Of a stretch of 38,057 bases of DNA, positions 9,381 to 17,679 are shown piece after piece. This stretch comes from Paracoccaceae bacterium (GTDB taxonomy: Bacteria; Pseudomonadota; Alphaproteobacteria; Rhodobacterales; Rhodobacteraceae). A model generated the notes under the pieces. The model did no database searches. It was not told the origin of the DNA and saw nothing but the letters and a program-made list of their open reading frames with translations. The position numbers and the translations under genes are program-made. Every line of letters starts with the position of its first letter. Position 1 is the first letter of the stretch. Location: positions 1-38,057 of the forward strand of contig CANGHD010000014.1 of NCBI GenBank assembly GCA_947453525.1. Direction: 5' to 3'.

Positions 9381-10430
9381 ATGACGACCTCCCCCAATCT
9401 GGTCCTGCCCTACCTTGCAGCGAACCAAGCGCAAAAGCATGTCACGGTGAACGAGGCGCTCCGCAACCTCGACGCCGTCATCCAGATCAGCGTCCAGAGC
9501 GCGGCGCTGGCCACGCCACCGCTCAGTCCGTCCAATGGCCAACGCTGGATCGTGGCCGCCTCGCCCACCGGCGCCTGGACAGGACAGGCCACGAAGATCG
9601 CCGCGTGGCAGGATGGCGCATGGGCGTTCTACGCCCCCCTCGACGGCTGGCAGGCCTGGGATGTGGCGACACGCCGTCTCCTCTATTGGGATGCCCTGAC
9701 CGGCGCATGGTCGGTGCTCACCAGCACCGTCTTCTCCGACGCCACCTTCACCTGGCAGGACAATGGCGATGCCACCAAGCAGGCCCGGGTCGAGCTTTCA
9801 GGGATCACGGCTGGAGCCACACGGATCCTGACCCTCCCCGATGCCAGCGGCACCATCGTGCTCGAGGGCTTCGTTGCCACACTGACCAACAAGACGATCA
9901 GCTTTGCCTCCAACACCTTCTCTGGCTATCTGCCCGCCGCGAACCTGCCCGCTCTCACCGGCGATGTGACGACACCGGGCGGCTCGGGGGCCACCACCAT
10001 CGCCAACAACGCCGTGACCAATGCCAAGACGGCACAGATGACGAGCGGCACCTTCAAGGGCCGGAAGTCTGTGGGCTTGGGTGATCCCGAGGATCTCTCG
10101 GCCGCAGATGCGACAGCACTTCTGGACGTCTTCACGTCAAGCCTGAAGGGTCTGGCCCCCGGCTCGGGCGGCGGGACCACGAACTATCTGCGTGCCGACG
10201 GCACATGGGCGGCCCCGTCCGGCACGGCCACGATCTTTCCCGACACGAGCTTCACGATCCAGAACATCACAACCCCGTCCAAGCAGATCGCCTTTGACGC
10301 CAGCCTGATCGCACCGGCGACGACACGGACGCTCAAAGCACCGGACCGGTCCGGAACACTGGCTCTGGTCGAGACCTCGCTCGGTCAGGGCATTCTGCAA
10401 GCACGTCTTCAAGGTCTGGGAGCCTACTGA
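9381..10430 (+). CDS. DUF2793 phage tail/fibre protein
   Basis: The N-terminal 115 residues are a clear DUF2793 domain: LVLPYLAANQAQKHVTVNEA, LRNLDAVIQ, GQRWIVAASPTGAW and WQAWDVATRRLLYWD. This domain attaches to the GTA-like baseplate in Rhodobacteraceae phages. The remaining 230 residues are Thr/Ser/Gly-rich beta repeats of fibre type (RILTLPDASGTIVL, TLTNKTISFASNTFSG, NYLRADGTWAAPSG). A GAGGAA ribosome binding site precedes ATG 9381. It is probably a side-fibre or receptor-binding subunit; the receptor is unknown. The next gene begins one base after its stop. Confidence 0.88.
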   Translation: MTTSPNLVLPYLAANQAQKHVTVNEALRNLDAVIQISVQSAALATPPLSPSNGQRWIVAASPTGAWTGQATKIAAWQDGAWAFYAPLDGWQAWDVATRRLLYWDALTGAWSVLTSTVFSDATFTWQDNGDATKQARVELSGITAGATRILTLPDASGTIVLEGFVATLTNKTISFASNTFSGYLPAANLPALTGDVTTPGGSGATTIANNAVTNAKTAQMTSGTFKGRKSVGLGDPEDLSAADATALLDVFTSSLKGLAPGSGGGTTNYLRADGTWAAPSGTATIFPDTSFTIQNITTPSKQIAFDASLIAPATTRTLKAPDRSGTLALVETSLGQGILQARLQGLGAY

Positions 10431-10431
10431 C

Positions 10432-10845
10432 ATGGCAGCAAACACCTCACCCATCTTCGGTCTTTCGGTCAAGAACAGCTGGTCCGGGGCGATCACCACT
10501 GCGGACACGTCGCTGACCGCACCCAGTACCGGCGGCGCGCAGGTCATGGTGGCAGGCACGGAGGGCGCCTTCGTCAAGCGCCTTCTGGTCAAGCCATTGG
10601 GGACCAACGTGGCCACCGTGCTGCGCCTCTTTCTGAACAACGGCTCGGCCATCGGCACGTCGGCCAACACCGCGCTGATCAAGGAGATCACCCTGCCTGC
10701 CACCACGATCTCTCAATTGGCCGCCGGCATCGACTATGAGATCCCACTCAATCTCCAGATCCAGTCGGGCTACAAGCTCTACGCCGCCATCGGCACTGCT
10801 ATCGCTGCCGGCGTCATCGTCACCGCAGAATATGCGGACTACTGA
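10432..10845 (+). CDS. Small phage structural protein of unknown function
   Basis: This 137-residue protein has no signal peptide and a beta-rich composition with many Thr, Ala and Gly (NTSPIFGLSVKNSW, TADTSLTAPSTGG, LYAAIGTAIAAGVIVTAEY). Similar small proteins sit between DUF2793 fibres and adhesins in alphaproteobacterial phages. From position and composition it is likely a tail-appendage or fibre-connector protein. No named family is recognised. It starts one base after the DUF2793 stop and ends three bases before the Gly-rich gene, so the three are co-transcribed. Confidence 0.75.
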   Translation: MAANTSPIFGLSVKNSWSGAITTADTSLTAPSTGGAQVMVAGTEGAFVKRLLVKPLGTNVATVLRLFLNNGSAIGTSANTALIKEITLPATTISQLAAGIDYEIPLNLQIQSGYKLYAAIGTAIAAGVIVTAEYADY

Positions 10846-10848
10846 CGG

Positions 10849-11700
10849 ATGAGCGGTATCCCTCAACCTTTTGAGCCGGGCGCATCCCGCCTCATTATCG
10901 GCACCGGTCAATGGGTCGCCATCGATCTGCCCGACAGTGCCAACCTCTTGCACCTGATCCTTGTCGGTGCCGGCGGCAATGGCGGCAGTGGCCACAGTGC
11001 TGCTGCAGCCAGCAACCGGGGTGGCGGTGGTGGCGGCGGTGCCGGTGCCATCACGCGTGGATCGATCCCGGTCTTTCTCCTTCCCAATCGCAAGTTATTC
11101 CTGCTCCTCGGGGCAGGTGGCAGTGGTGTCGACAGCCGGGCGGCCATCAGCCCGAGCACCAATGTGGCGAGCCTGATCCTCGGGGCTGATGCCGGCAGCA
11201 ATGGCACTGGCGGATCCTCCGTCAGCGGTGGTCCCGGTGGATCTGGCGGGGCAGCGATGCTTTCAACTCTCGGGATTCTGACCTCGGCCATCAGTTTCAA
11301 CTCTGTGGCAGGCGGTCAGGGTGGGGCGGGCGGGGCGCAGACCGGACTTGGTGGCGCCCCCTACACCATCTCGACCTCCGGCAAGTTCGTGACCGGCGGC
11401 GGTGGGGGTGGCGGTGTGTCCAGCGGTGGCCAGGCAGGTGGCAGCGTCACCGGAACTGGCTTCATCCCGACTGTGAACGGCGGCGCTGCCGGATTTAACC
11501 GGGGCGACGACGGGTCGTTCAACCGGCCTCCGCAGATGTTTTTTCTGGGCGGCGGCGGGGGTGGATCGTCCAACGCGAGCCTCGGCGGCGATGGCGGCGA
11601 TGCTGCTCCGGGTGCTGGGGGTGGCGGAGGTGGTGGGGGCACCACCGGCGGCACAGGTGGCAAGGGCGGGCCGGGCTTTGCGTTGGTGTCCTGGAGCTGA
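10849..11700 (+). CDS. Glycine-rich tail tip / putative receptor-binding adhesin
   Basis: This 283-residue protein has a short ordered N-terminus (PFEPGASRLIIGTGQWVAID, LLHLILVGAGGNGG) followed by a very Gly-rich body with runs such as GGGGGGGAGA, GGGGGGGVSSGG and APGAGGGGGGGGTTGG. It ends in KGGPGFALVSWS, a typical beta-strand finish of Gly-rich domain proteins. The pattern resembles adhesins capped by a polyglycine-II bundle, as in T-even phage S16 gp38, where loops between Gly strands decide the receptor. That parallel is by composition only. Being last in the tail operon fits a receptor-binding tip. Confidence 0.75.
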   Translation: MSGIPQPFEPGASRLIIGTGQWVAIDLPDSANLLHLILVGAGGNGGSGHSAAAASNRGGGGGGGAGAITRGSIPVFLLPNRKLFLLLGAGGSGVDSRAAISPSTNVASLILGADAGSNGTGGSSVSGGPGGSGGAAMLSTLGILTSAISFNSVAGGQGGAGGAQTGLGGAPYTISTSGKFVTGGGGGGGVSSGGQAGGSVTGTGFIPTVNGGAAGFNRGDDGSFNRPPQMFFLGGGGGGSSNASLGGDGGDAAPGAGGGGGGGGTTGGTGGKGGPGFALVSWS

Positions 11701-11784
11701 AGATGGACCGGTAGACCGCCGCGGGTTTGGGCTGGAGCGCACGGCAAAACCGCCGAAGTAGGATCAATTAAAGGGACAAGACCC

Positions 11785-12120
11785 ATGGCAGACAACGCCG
11801 ATCGCGGCATCACCATCAACAAGGCGCTGGCCTGGACTATGCTGGTCTCGGTCACCGCCCTGATCTGGTGGGGCGGCGGGACACTGGCCTCCTTGCAGAG
11901 CGCCGCTGACCGCCTCACCACCGCCCTCACCGAAACCCGCGAGATGATCGTGGCCGAGCGCGCCAGCTCCGCACAGCTCGAGGCCCGAGTCCGCGCCCTG
12001 GAAAACAGTGCTACTCGGCAGGACACCCGCTTTGATGCGCTCTCCGTTTCGATCAACGAATTGAAACAACAGGCTCGCGAGACGAACACGCTCCTGCGGG
12101 AACTGGCGCAAAGGCCCTGA
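11785..12120 (+). CDS. Membrane-anchored coiled-coil protein of the lysis region
   Basis: This 111-residue protein has an N-terminal transmembrane segment (ALAWTMLVSVTALIWWGGG, about residues 15-33) and then a long charged helix with heptad character (AERASSAQLEARVRALENSA, ELKQQARETNTLLRELAQ). One anchor plus a periplasmic coiled coil is the layout of an inner-membrane spanin or holin accessory. It sits directly before the endolysin, but it lacks a recognisable outer-membrane partner, so spanin is only a suggestion. GGGAC upstream of ATG 11785 can serve as ribosome binding site. The gene is followed by a strong terminator. Confidence 0.75.
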   Translation: MADNADRGITINKALAWTMLVSVTALIWWGGGTLASLQSAADRLTTALTETREMIVAERASSAQLEARVRALENSATRQDTRFDALSVSINELKQQARETNTLLRELAQRP

Positions 12121-12157
12121 GCCGACCAGAACCCAATCCACTACCAGAACCACCCCG

Positions 12158-12181
12158 GCCCGCCAGTACGGCGGGCTTTTT
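12158..12181 (+). terminator. Intrinsic terminator after the tail gene operon
   Basis: A perfect 7-bp stem, gcccgcc (12158-12164) and ggcgggc (12170-12176), with a 5-base loop is followed by five T. It lies 38 bases after the coiled-coil gene stop and before the endolysin, so the endolysin and holin-like genes either rely on read-through or have their own promoter. Confidence 0.88.
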
Positions 12182-12226
12182 GTTGCCAATGATCATGCCC
12201 GTAACCCGGGCAGTAGGAGGAAACCC

Positions 12227-12880
12227 ATGACTGCAGACACCAACGAGGCGATCCGCCTCATTCAGACTGGCCTTGATCAGCTTGGCCACACGCCCGGCGC
12301 CGTCGATGGCCAATGGGGCGTTAGGACCGCCCGCGCCCTGAAGCAGCTCATCGCCGCCAATGGCCGCGCGGCATCCCTCGCGCCACCGGGTCCGCTGCCC
12401 TGGATCACCGAAGCCAAGACCGCGCTAGGCCGTCATGAGGCACGCGATCGGTCCTGGCTGATGGACTGGCTCAAGCGCGATGGCCGCAGTTTGGGTGATC
12501 CGGCCAAGAACCCTTGGTGCGGCGACTTCGTGGAAACCTGCATCCGCATGGGCCTGCCCGATGAGCCGCTATTGGGCGCGCTCGGCACCAATCCCTACTG
12601 GGCTCGCAACTGGTTGCTGTTCGGGCAGGCGGTTCAGCCGGTCATCGGCGCCGTCCTGATCTTCGAACGGGGCTCCGGTGGACATGTCGGTTTCGCCGTC
12701 GGGCAGGACGATGCGCATTTCTACGTTTTGGGCGGCAACCAGTCCGACGCCGTCACGGTGGCTCGGATCGCCAAATCCCGCCTCCTCGGCGCGCGGTGGC
12801 CCGCGACCTATCCGCCCCGCCTACAGCGACTGCCCACCATGAAGCCCGGCGAATTCCTCACCATCACCAATGAAATCTGA
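12227..12880 (+). CDS. Phage endolysin: peptidoglycan-binding domain plus TIGR02594/CHAP-like peptidase
   Basis: This 217-residue protein begins with a peptidoglycan-binding repeat (IRLIQTGLDQLGHTPGAVDG, QWGVRTARALKQ; about residues 8-45). A Cys-peptidase domain of the TIGR02594 type follows: NPWCGDFVETC gives the catalytic cysteine at 98, GGHVGFAVG the histidine at 153 and GGNQSDAV the asparagine at 171. It would cut peptidoglycan stem peptides at lysis. It has no signal peptide, so it needs a holin. A strong ribosome binding site (TAGGAGGAAA) precedes ATG 12227. Confidence 0.92.
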   Translation: MTADTNEAIRLIQTGLDQLGHTPGAVDGQWGVRTARALKQLIAANGRAASLAPPGPLPWITEAKTALGRHEARDRSWLMDWLKRDGRSLGDPAKNPWCGDFVETCIRMGLPDEPLLGALGTNPYWARNWLLFGQAVQPVIGAVLIFERGSGGHVGFAVGQDDAHFYVLGGNQSDAVTVARIAKSRLLGARWPATYPPRLQRLPTMKPGEFLTITNEI

Positions 12881-12893
12881 ACTGGAGAACACC

Positions 12894-13061
12894 ATGCTGA
12901 AACCTGCAATCCTGGCACTTCTGCGCCAGATCCTGACCGTCGCGGGCACCGCGCTGGTCGCAAAGGGCTATGTCCAGGCATCTGATGTAGAGCCAGTGAT
13001 CGGTGCGATGCTGACGATCGGGTCGGTGGTCTGGTCGTTGGCGGACAAGCGAGGAAGGTGA
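12894..13061 (+). CDS. Small holin-like membrane protein (Pam3-gp28-like)
   Basis: This 55-residue protein has two hydrophobic helices (ILALLRQILTVAGTALVAKG and VIGAMLTIGSVVWSLA) with a short polar turn (YVQASDVEP) and a basic tail (DKRGR). This matches the small Pam3-gp28-type putative holins by size and pattern. ATG 12894 is preferred over ATG 12870 because GGAG lies nine bases upstream and the first hydrophobic segment then begins near the N-terminus. It directly follows the endolysin, so the two likely form the lysis cassette. It is the last phage gene seen. Confidence 0.8.
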   Translation: MLKPAILALLRQILTVAGTALVAKGYVQASDVEPVIGAMLTIGSVVWSLADKRGR

Positions 13062-13294
13062 CCAATTTGAGGGCATGAGGCCAATTGCCCACGGTTCGTC
13101 TGGCCTCCGGCTGATCCTCGTACGTCAACTTCGGGCGGACCGCCGACCGTGCGATGCAGATGCAGGCGTTTGCCAGATGCAGGGATGCCTTCTTTCGTCT
13201 GGCGCTTGTCACTTTCGCGTTCTGACCCTGAAATCGTGCCCTATCGAGGCTGGCGGGTTCTCAATCAGGCACGATGTTGAACCCCAAGCTTGGG
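13062..13294. other. Prophage/host junction, no gene recognised
   Basis: Between the holin-like gene and the host cytochrome b561 gene lie 233 bases with no convincing gene. They contain a perfect 8-bp inverted repeat, atcgtgcc (13233-13240) and ggcacgat (13268-13275), separated by 27 bases. No tRNA or integrase is seen, so an attachment site cannot be assigned. Confidence 0.5.
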
Positions 13295-13903
13295 TCAAGG
13301 TCGCCCGGTAATCATTGGCTTGACGAGATTGCGGCGAAGTGCGCGGCTTTCGAGGGCCACTCCCGCAACGTGGATCACGGCTAGAACCAGCATCAGGTTT
13401 GCAAAGAGTTCGTGGACCTCCTTCAGAACGCCTCCATCGCCCTCTTCCTCTTCCTGCGAAACCTCGTCCTCTGACAAAAGCAGCGACCCGTCGCCGGAGT
13501 TCACAATCGCTTCCTGCGCCGCCATATTCCAAGGCGTAGCCGCGTTGGTCATTGCCAGCCCGGTGCCGATCACAACGGCCAAAGAGAGCCAAAGAGCGTA
13601 GACCATCATCGCGCCAGCTGGGTTGTGCGAAGGATACTCCCGGGGTTTTCCGCGCAGAACTTCTCCCAGATGCGCAAGGGCCTTGAACGGCGATGGCGGG
13701 AAGGCACTAAATCGCGCCTCCCTATTTCCCAAAAGACCCCAGACCATGCGCAAAGCCAAGAATGCGCCGCCCACCCAACCCAAGGCGACGTGGAAAGCAG
13801 TCCCGCCTTCCGAAATCAGAGCATTCAAGACAACGACTGCGGCTATGACCCAATGACTGGCCCGCACAATGATATCCCAGCCGGGCGATGCGTTGCGTTC
13901 CAT
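13295..13903 (-). CDS. Cytochrome b561-type membrane protein
   Basis: This 202-residue protein is a four-helix diheme cytochrome b of the b561/Ni-Fe-hydrogenase type, which moves electrons within the inner membrane. RASHWVIA carries His17, AFHVALGW His38, and KEVHELFANLMLVLAVIHV carries His164 and His178, 14 residues apart as needed for two stacked hemes. Between helices three and four is an acidic loop with SEDEVSQEEEEGDGG at about residues 143-157, longer and more acidic than usual in the family. Three bases separate it from the upstream secreted protein gene, so both are one operon. The partner may be the electron donor or acceptor. Confidence 0.9.
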   Translation of the reverse strand: MERNASPGWDIIVRASHWVIAAVVVLNALISEGGTAFHVALGWVGGAFLALRMVWGLLGNREARFSAFPPSPFKALAHLGEVLRGKPREYPSHNPAGAMMVYALWLSLAVVIGTGLAMTNAATPWNMAAQEAIVNSGDGSLLLSEDEVSQEEEEGDGGVLKEVHELFANLMLVLAVIHVAGVALESRALRRNLVKPMITGRP

Positions 13904-13906
13904 CGA

Positions 13907-14167
13907 TCAGTCGCCCTTCTTGATATTTGCGACGGCCCCATTCGTCGGATCAAGCGCGGTCTCAAGCTTGTCGCCGGAAATCGTCATCTTGCAGACGGCC
14001 CCGACTTTGCCGCCTTCGGCTTCGAATTTCTGCAAGGGACAGCCGGCTTTTTCGAGCGCGACCTTGGCACAATCACCATTCGTGCCGATCATGTCTCCGA
14101 TCTTAACCCCGGCAACACCGAGCGCCGGATTCAGGGAAAGAACGAGTGCGAGCAAGACTTTGTTCAT
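13907..14167 (-). CDS. Small secreted protein, PepSY-like
   Basis: This 86-residue protein begins with a typical signal peptide (MNKVLLALVLSLNPALGVAG, cleavage near residue 20). The mature part has two or three cysteines (GDCAKVALEKAGCPL, GAVCKMT) and a KIGDMIG opening. Small PepSY-like periplasmic proteins are often encoded beside cytochrome b561 genes in Rhodobacteraceae, and the three-base gap to that gene supports a shared role in periplasmic electron transfer. The PepSY assignment rests on context and size. Confidence 0.75.
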   Translation of the reverse strand: MNKVLLALVLSLNPALGVAGVKIGDMIGTNGDCAKVALEKAGCPLQKFEAEGGKVGAVCKMTISGDKLETALDPTNGAVANIKKGD

Positions 14168-14294
14168 AGGTTGACTCCATCAGCGCCTTTGATTCGGCAT
14201 TCCATGGAAGTACGTAGTGAGGACCGCTCCGATCCATATGCCGCGCGGCAGAAACTGTGCTGGATAAGCAAGTGCTGAGAGCGAGGGACTCGGA

Positions 14295-16193
14295 TCAGGG
14301 CTGATCGCGAGCCAAATTTGGTGAGATGCCCGTATCGTCGTTTTCCTGCCCAGCGGCCCTTGGCTTGATCCTGAGAGCCCTTAACGAATTCAAGATTACG
14401 GCCACGTCAATCAGCTCCTGCAGGAGCGCACCCTGCACCGGCGTCAGATATCCAAAGGCGGCCGCAACCATGCCCACTACTGACATGCCGATCCCTGCTG
14501 CAACGCTCTCCAAGGCGATACGCCGCGAGCGCTGGGCTACTTCGATGCCCGGCAGCAGACGATCGAGGTGATCCACCAACAACACCACATCCGCCGCTTC
14601 CGCAGACGCCGCTGCTCCACGCGCACCCATCGCAACCCCGATATCGGCGGCCGCAAGTGCCGGTGCATCATTCACACCGTCGCCGACCATCATGACCGGG
14701 CCATTCTTTCGCTCCGTCAGGACCAGCAAGACTTTCTGGTCCGGCGTCAGATCCGCACGCACCGCGTCGAGACCGAGCCCTGCAGTAATTGCCTCCGCCA
14801 CCGCACGGCGATCGCCAGTGGCCAGAAGGATGCGGGTGATCCCCAATCGGCGTAGGCCAGAAAGCATATCTGCCGTGCCAGATCGCAACGCATCGGCCAT
14901 CACGATGTGACCCATCGGTCTACCGTCCACTGCAAGTGATACGACGACCGATCCCGCCGCAATCACAGAACTTTCAGGGTCGGAGGTCCCAATTTCCTTC
15001 GTTACGAAACCTGCACCACCCACCACGGCGCGGCGGCCGGCGATGGTCCCCGCAACACCTTCCCCCGGTGTTTCGATCACGTCTGCAGGGATTGGCAAGG
15101 CAGTACCTTTTGATCGCGCCGCTGAAACGATTGCCTGCGCGATCGGGTGTTTCGACGCCTGATCAAGGGCCGCCGCGAAATGCAGAACTTCGTCCTCTGA
15201 CATATCGCCATGGGTTTGAATGGACACTATTTGCGGTCGCCCATCGGTCAGCGTACCCGTTTTGTCCAAGATAAGCGTCGTGATCCGCGCCAACGCTTCC
15301 AAGGGTTTCGCGCCTTTTATCAGCACTCCGAAATGCGCTGCCCTTGAAAGACCGGCCACCAGTGCGACTGGAACGGCGAGGATCAGCGGACAGGGTGTGG
15401 CAACAACAAGTACCGCGACCGCACGGATCGGGTCACCGGTGAACCACCAGGCGCCTGCCGCAAGTGCGACGGTGACAGCGAGGAACAGCATGGAGTAGCG
15501 GTCGGCCATCCGCGCCATCGGCGCCTTGGAAGCTTGCGCTGCCTCGACCAGCCGTACAATCCCCGCATAAGTACTGTCAGCTGCCGCCCTTGTGACGCAA
15601 AGATCAAAGGCCTCGCCGGCGTTCGTAGAACCGCTCATCACGTCCTGGCCCTGTTCCAGCCGTATCGGCATCGACTCGCCCGTCAGGGCGGATTGGTCCA
15701 GCACCGCTCGGATACTCTTCACCGTGCCGTCCACAGGGGCCACATCGCCTTGCCGTATGAGCAGCAGGTCGCCGGGTGAGATTTCTTCCAAAGGCACATC
15801 CTCGAGCGCGCTGCCTCGGTGACGGGTCGCCGTCCGCGGCACACGCGACAGAAGATCGCTCATTTCTCGTCGCGCTCGACCCTCGGCAAAGCTTTCAAGA
15901 AATGTCCCACCTGAATACATCACGGCAACCACAGCCGCTGCCAGCGGCTCGCCAAACAGCAACGCTGCAGTCATGGACAAAGCCGCCACTATGTCTAGCC
16001 CGACCTCGCCCTTCAAAAGGCTTCTGACGATCTCGATAACAAGTGCGGCAAGAACAGGGATCACGCCCGCTGCCCATGCTAAAGCTGCCAAATCGGGTTT
16101 GCTCGCCAGCAGCAATCCGATACCGGCGACCAAACCCAAGAGTGCCACCGACAGCAGAGCAACGCTGATGCGATCATGATAAGAATGGGTCAT
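14295..16193 (-). CDS. Heavy-metal-translocating P1B-type ATPase (TPC motif)
   Basis: This 632-residue ATPase exports a transition metal using ATP. It has an A-domain with LTGESMP, the membrane metal site TPCPLILAVP (about residue 268), the phosphorylation motif DKTGTLTDG (about 308), the P1B-specific SKHPIAQA and the hinge GDGVNDAPAL. No N-terminal HMA domain is present and the N-terminus holds only hydrophobic helices. TPC replaces the CPC of copper pumps, so the metal may be zinc, cobalt, iron or another ion. I chose ATG 16193, preceded by GAGG; an ATG at 16298 would add 35 residues containing a CC pair that might bind metal. The gene is monocistronic. Confidence 0.92.
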   Translation of the reverse strand: MTHSYHDRISVALLSVALLGLVAGIGLLLASKPDLAALAWAAGVIPVLAALVIEIVRSLLKGEVGLDIVAALSMTAALLFGEPLAAAVVAVMYSGGTFLESFAEGRARREMSDLLSRVPRTATRHRGSALEDVPLEEISPGDLLLIRQGDVAPVDGTVKSIRAVLDQSALTGESMPIRLEQGQDVMSGSTNAGEAFDLCVTRAAADSTYAGIVRLVEAAQASKAPMARMADRYSMLFLAVTVALAAGAWWFTGDPIRAVAVLVVATPCPLILAVPVALVAGLSRAAHFGVLIKGAKPLEALARITTLILDKTGTLTDGRPQIVSIQTHGDMSEDEVLHFAAALDQASKHPIAQAIVSAARSKGTALPIPADVIETPGEGVAGTIAGRRAVVGGAGFVTKEIGTSDPESSVIAAGSVVVSLAVDGRPMGHIVMADALRSGTADMLSGLRRLGITRILLATGDRRAVAEAITAGLGLDAVRADLTPDQKVLLVLTERKNGPVMMVGDGVNDAPALAAADIGVAMGARGAAASAEAADVVLLVDHLDRLLPGIEVAQRSRRIALESVAAGIGMSVVGMVAAAFGYLTPVQGALLQELIDVAVILNSLRALRIKPRAAGQENDDTGISPNLARDQP

Positions 16194-16896
16194 CTGGGCT
16201 ACATCCTCGGTTTGGCAACATGTCAAATGGCGATACTGGGCAAAGTCCGTACGACCGGCGTCTTTCCAATTTGAAGGCTGCAGTTCAATGCCAGACATCG
16301 GCTGAGGGGCATTGCACCGGGAGCGACGGCAACTGAAAGGCCAACTTAAGTGGATCGATCATGAGATCGGGAGGCTGCTGTCGACACACCGGTCAACGGA
16401 AAGGCTGCTTTCCCCGCCATATTTCTGGTTCCTATGAACACCCTGACGTAACCCTATTTTGCGCGTCTATTTTCGTCCTTGATCCAAGTCAGCGCGCTTC
16501 TCTGGAAACCAGTTTCGTCATCGTTCGGTTGTGCATTCCGCCGGCTGCCGACGGCAGAATACAGTCGACATCGATAGACGGGAGGCGGCTTGATCGTTCA
16601 GATCGCTCACCCTTTTCGGTCTGGTTCTGAAATCGACGGCGCACATTCGGTGCAGGAACAGGTGCCATTCCGCACCTATTCGAACGCAAAAGTGGTCACC
16701 GTGCCAAGCCACGTCCAAGTCGTTGCCACCATCCCAAGGCTGCGCAACAGGCAGCGTCGACCTCGGAAGCATGATCCCGAGATCGACCGCTTAGCCAGAA
16801 ATGCAACAGAAAGTAGCGCGCAGAGTTGGGCACTCTTGCCGATGTATCAGCTTTAGGATCGCGATCTACGAGCCGAAATGACGGAAGCCTGCGCCC
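16194..16896. other. Long stretch without a recognised gene
   Basis: About 700 bases lie between the P1B ATPase start and the VIT1 gene end. Several short overlapping open frames exist on both strands, none with a family signature or a good ribosome binding site. A partial FNR-like sequence, ttgat-ccaa-gtcag, occurs at 16479-16492, with 8 of 10 matches, far from any gene start. The stretch may hold an unrecognised regulatory RNA or gene debris. Confidence 0.5.
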
Positions 16897-17598
16897 TCAG
16901 ACACTAACCCCGAAGATACGCCCCACACCTGCCGTGATTGCCATGGCGGCGGCGCCCCAAAACAGAACGCGCAACGTTGCCCGCGCCTTTGGTGCGCCTC
17001 CCGCCTGCGCCCCCAACGCGCCAAGCGCTGCCAGAGCCACCAGTGTTATGCCGACTACGTACCAGATGATCCCGTCGGTCGGCGAAACAGCTGCCGCTAC
17101 CAGCGGAACGGCTGCGGCGATCGTGAAGGTCAGCCCCGAGGCAAATGCCGCCTGCAAAGGGTTCGCGGCGTGAACCTCGGACAGACCGAGTTCCTCACGC
17201 ACATGTGCCGCAAGCGCGTCGCCCTGGCTCAGTTCACGAGCAACCAAGGCAGCGGTACTCTTGCTGAGGCCACGTGATTGATAGATGGAAACCAGCTCGG
17301 CTTCCTCGCCAACCGGGTCCTGAAGGATCGCCAGGCGCTCGCGCGAGATATCAGCACGCTCCACATCGGCTTGAGAGCTGACCGAAACATACTCGCCGGC
17401 GGCCATGGACATGGCACCGGCGGCGATACCTGCAGCCCCAGCAATCAGGATGGCGGTGCGGTCGGGGCCGGCAGCGGCCACGCCGACGATCAGGGATGCG
17501 ACAGAGACAATCCCGTCATTTGCGCCCAAGACAGCTGCGCGCAGCCAGCCAGCACGGTTGATGTAATGCGGTGCCTCGTGGGCGGATTCGTAGGTCAT
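16897..17598 (-). CDS. VIT1/CCC1-family iron/manganese transporter
   Basis: This 233-residue protein has the family opening HYINRAGWLRAAVLGANDGI, then VSVASLIVGVAAAG, the Gly/Ala-rich helix AGAAGIAAGAMSMAAGEYVS, a cytosolic metal-binding loop with many Glu residues (about 75-140), and two C-terminal helical pairs. Eukaryotic members move Fe2+ or Mn2+ in exchange for protons. Bacterial members are membrane proteins with an assumed similar role. It stands alone on the - strand with the regulator gene upstream in the same direction. Regulation is not evident. Confidence 0.92.
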   Translation of the reverse strand: MTYESAHEAPHYINRAGWLRAAVLGANDGIVSVASLIVGVAAAGPDRTAILIAGAAGIAAGAMSMAAGEYVSVSSQADVERADISRERLAILQDPVGEEAELVSIYQSRGLSKSTAALVARELSQGDALAAHVREELGLSEVHAANPLQAAFASGLTFTIAAAVPLVAAAVSPTDGIIWYVVGITLVALAALGALGAQAGGAPKARATLRVLFWGAAAMAITAGVGRIFGVSV

Positions 17599-17679
17599 TT
17601 AGGGTCCTGACGTTTGTGTGAAAGCATCATGGCCGCAGAGGATTGCCCGCGGGGTGCGAGTCTGCGGTCCGGATCAGTG

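Noticed and set aside
1-13061. Region as a true host GTA cluster
   Set aside because: The tape measure is far too long, and an endolysin/holin cassette follows directly as in a prophage.
16479-16492. FNR-like ttgat-ccaa-gtcag
   Set aside because: Only eight of ten positions match, and it lies almost 290 bases from the nearest start with no fitting -10.
16518-16856. Overlapping short frames on both strands as genes
   Set aside because: No ribosome binding site, family signature or protein-like composition.
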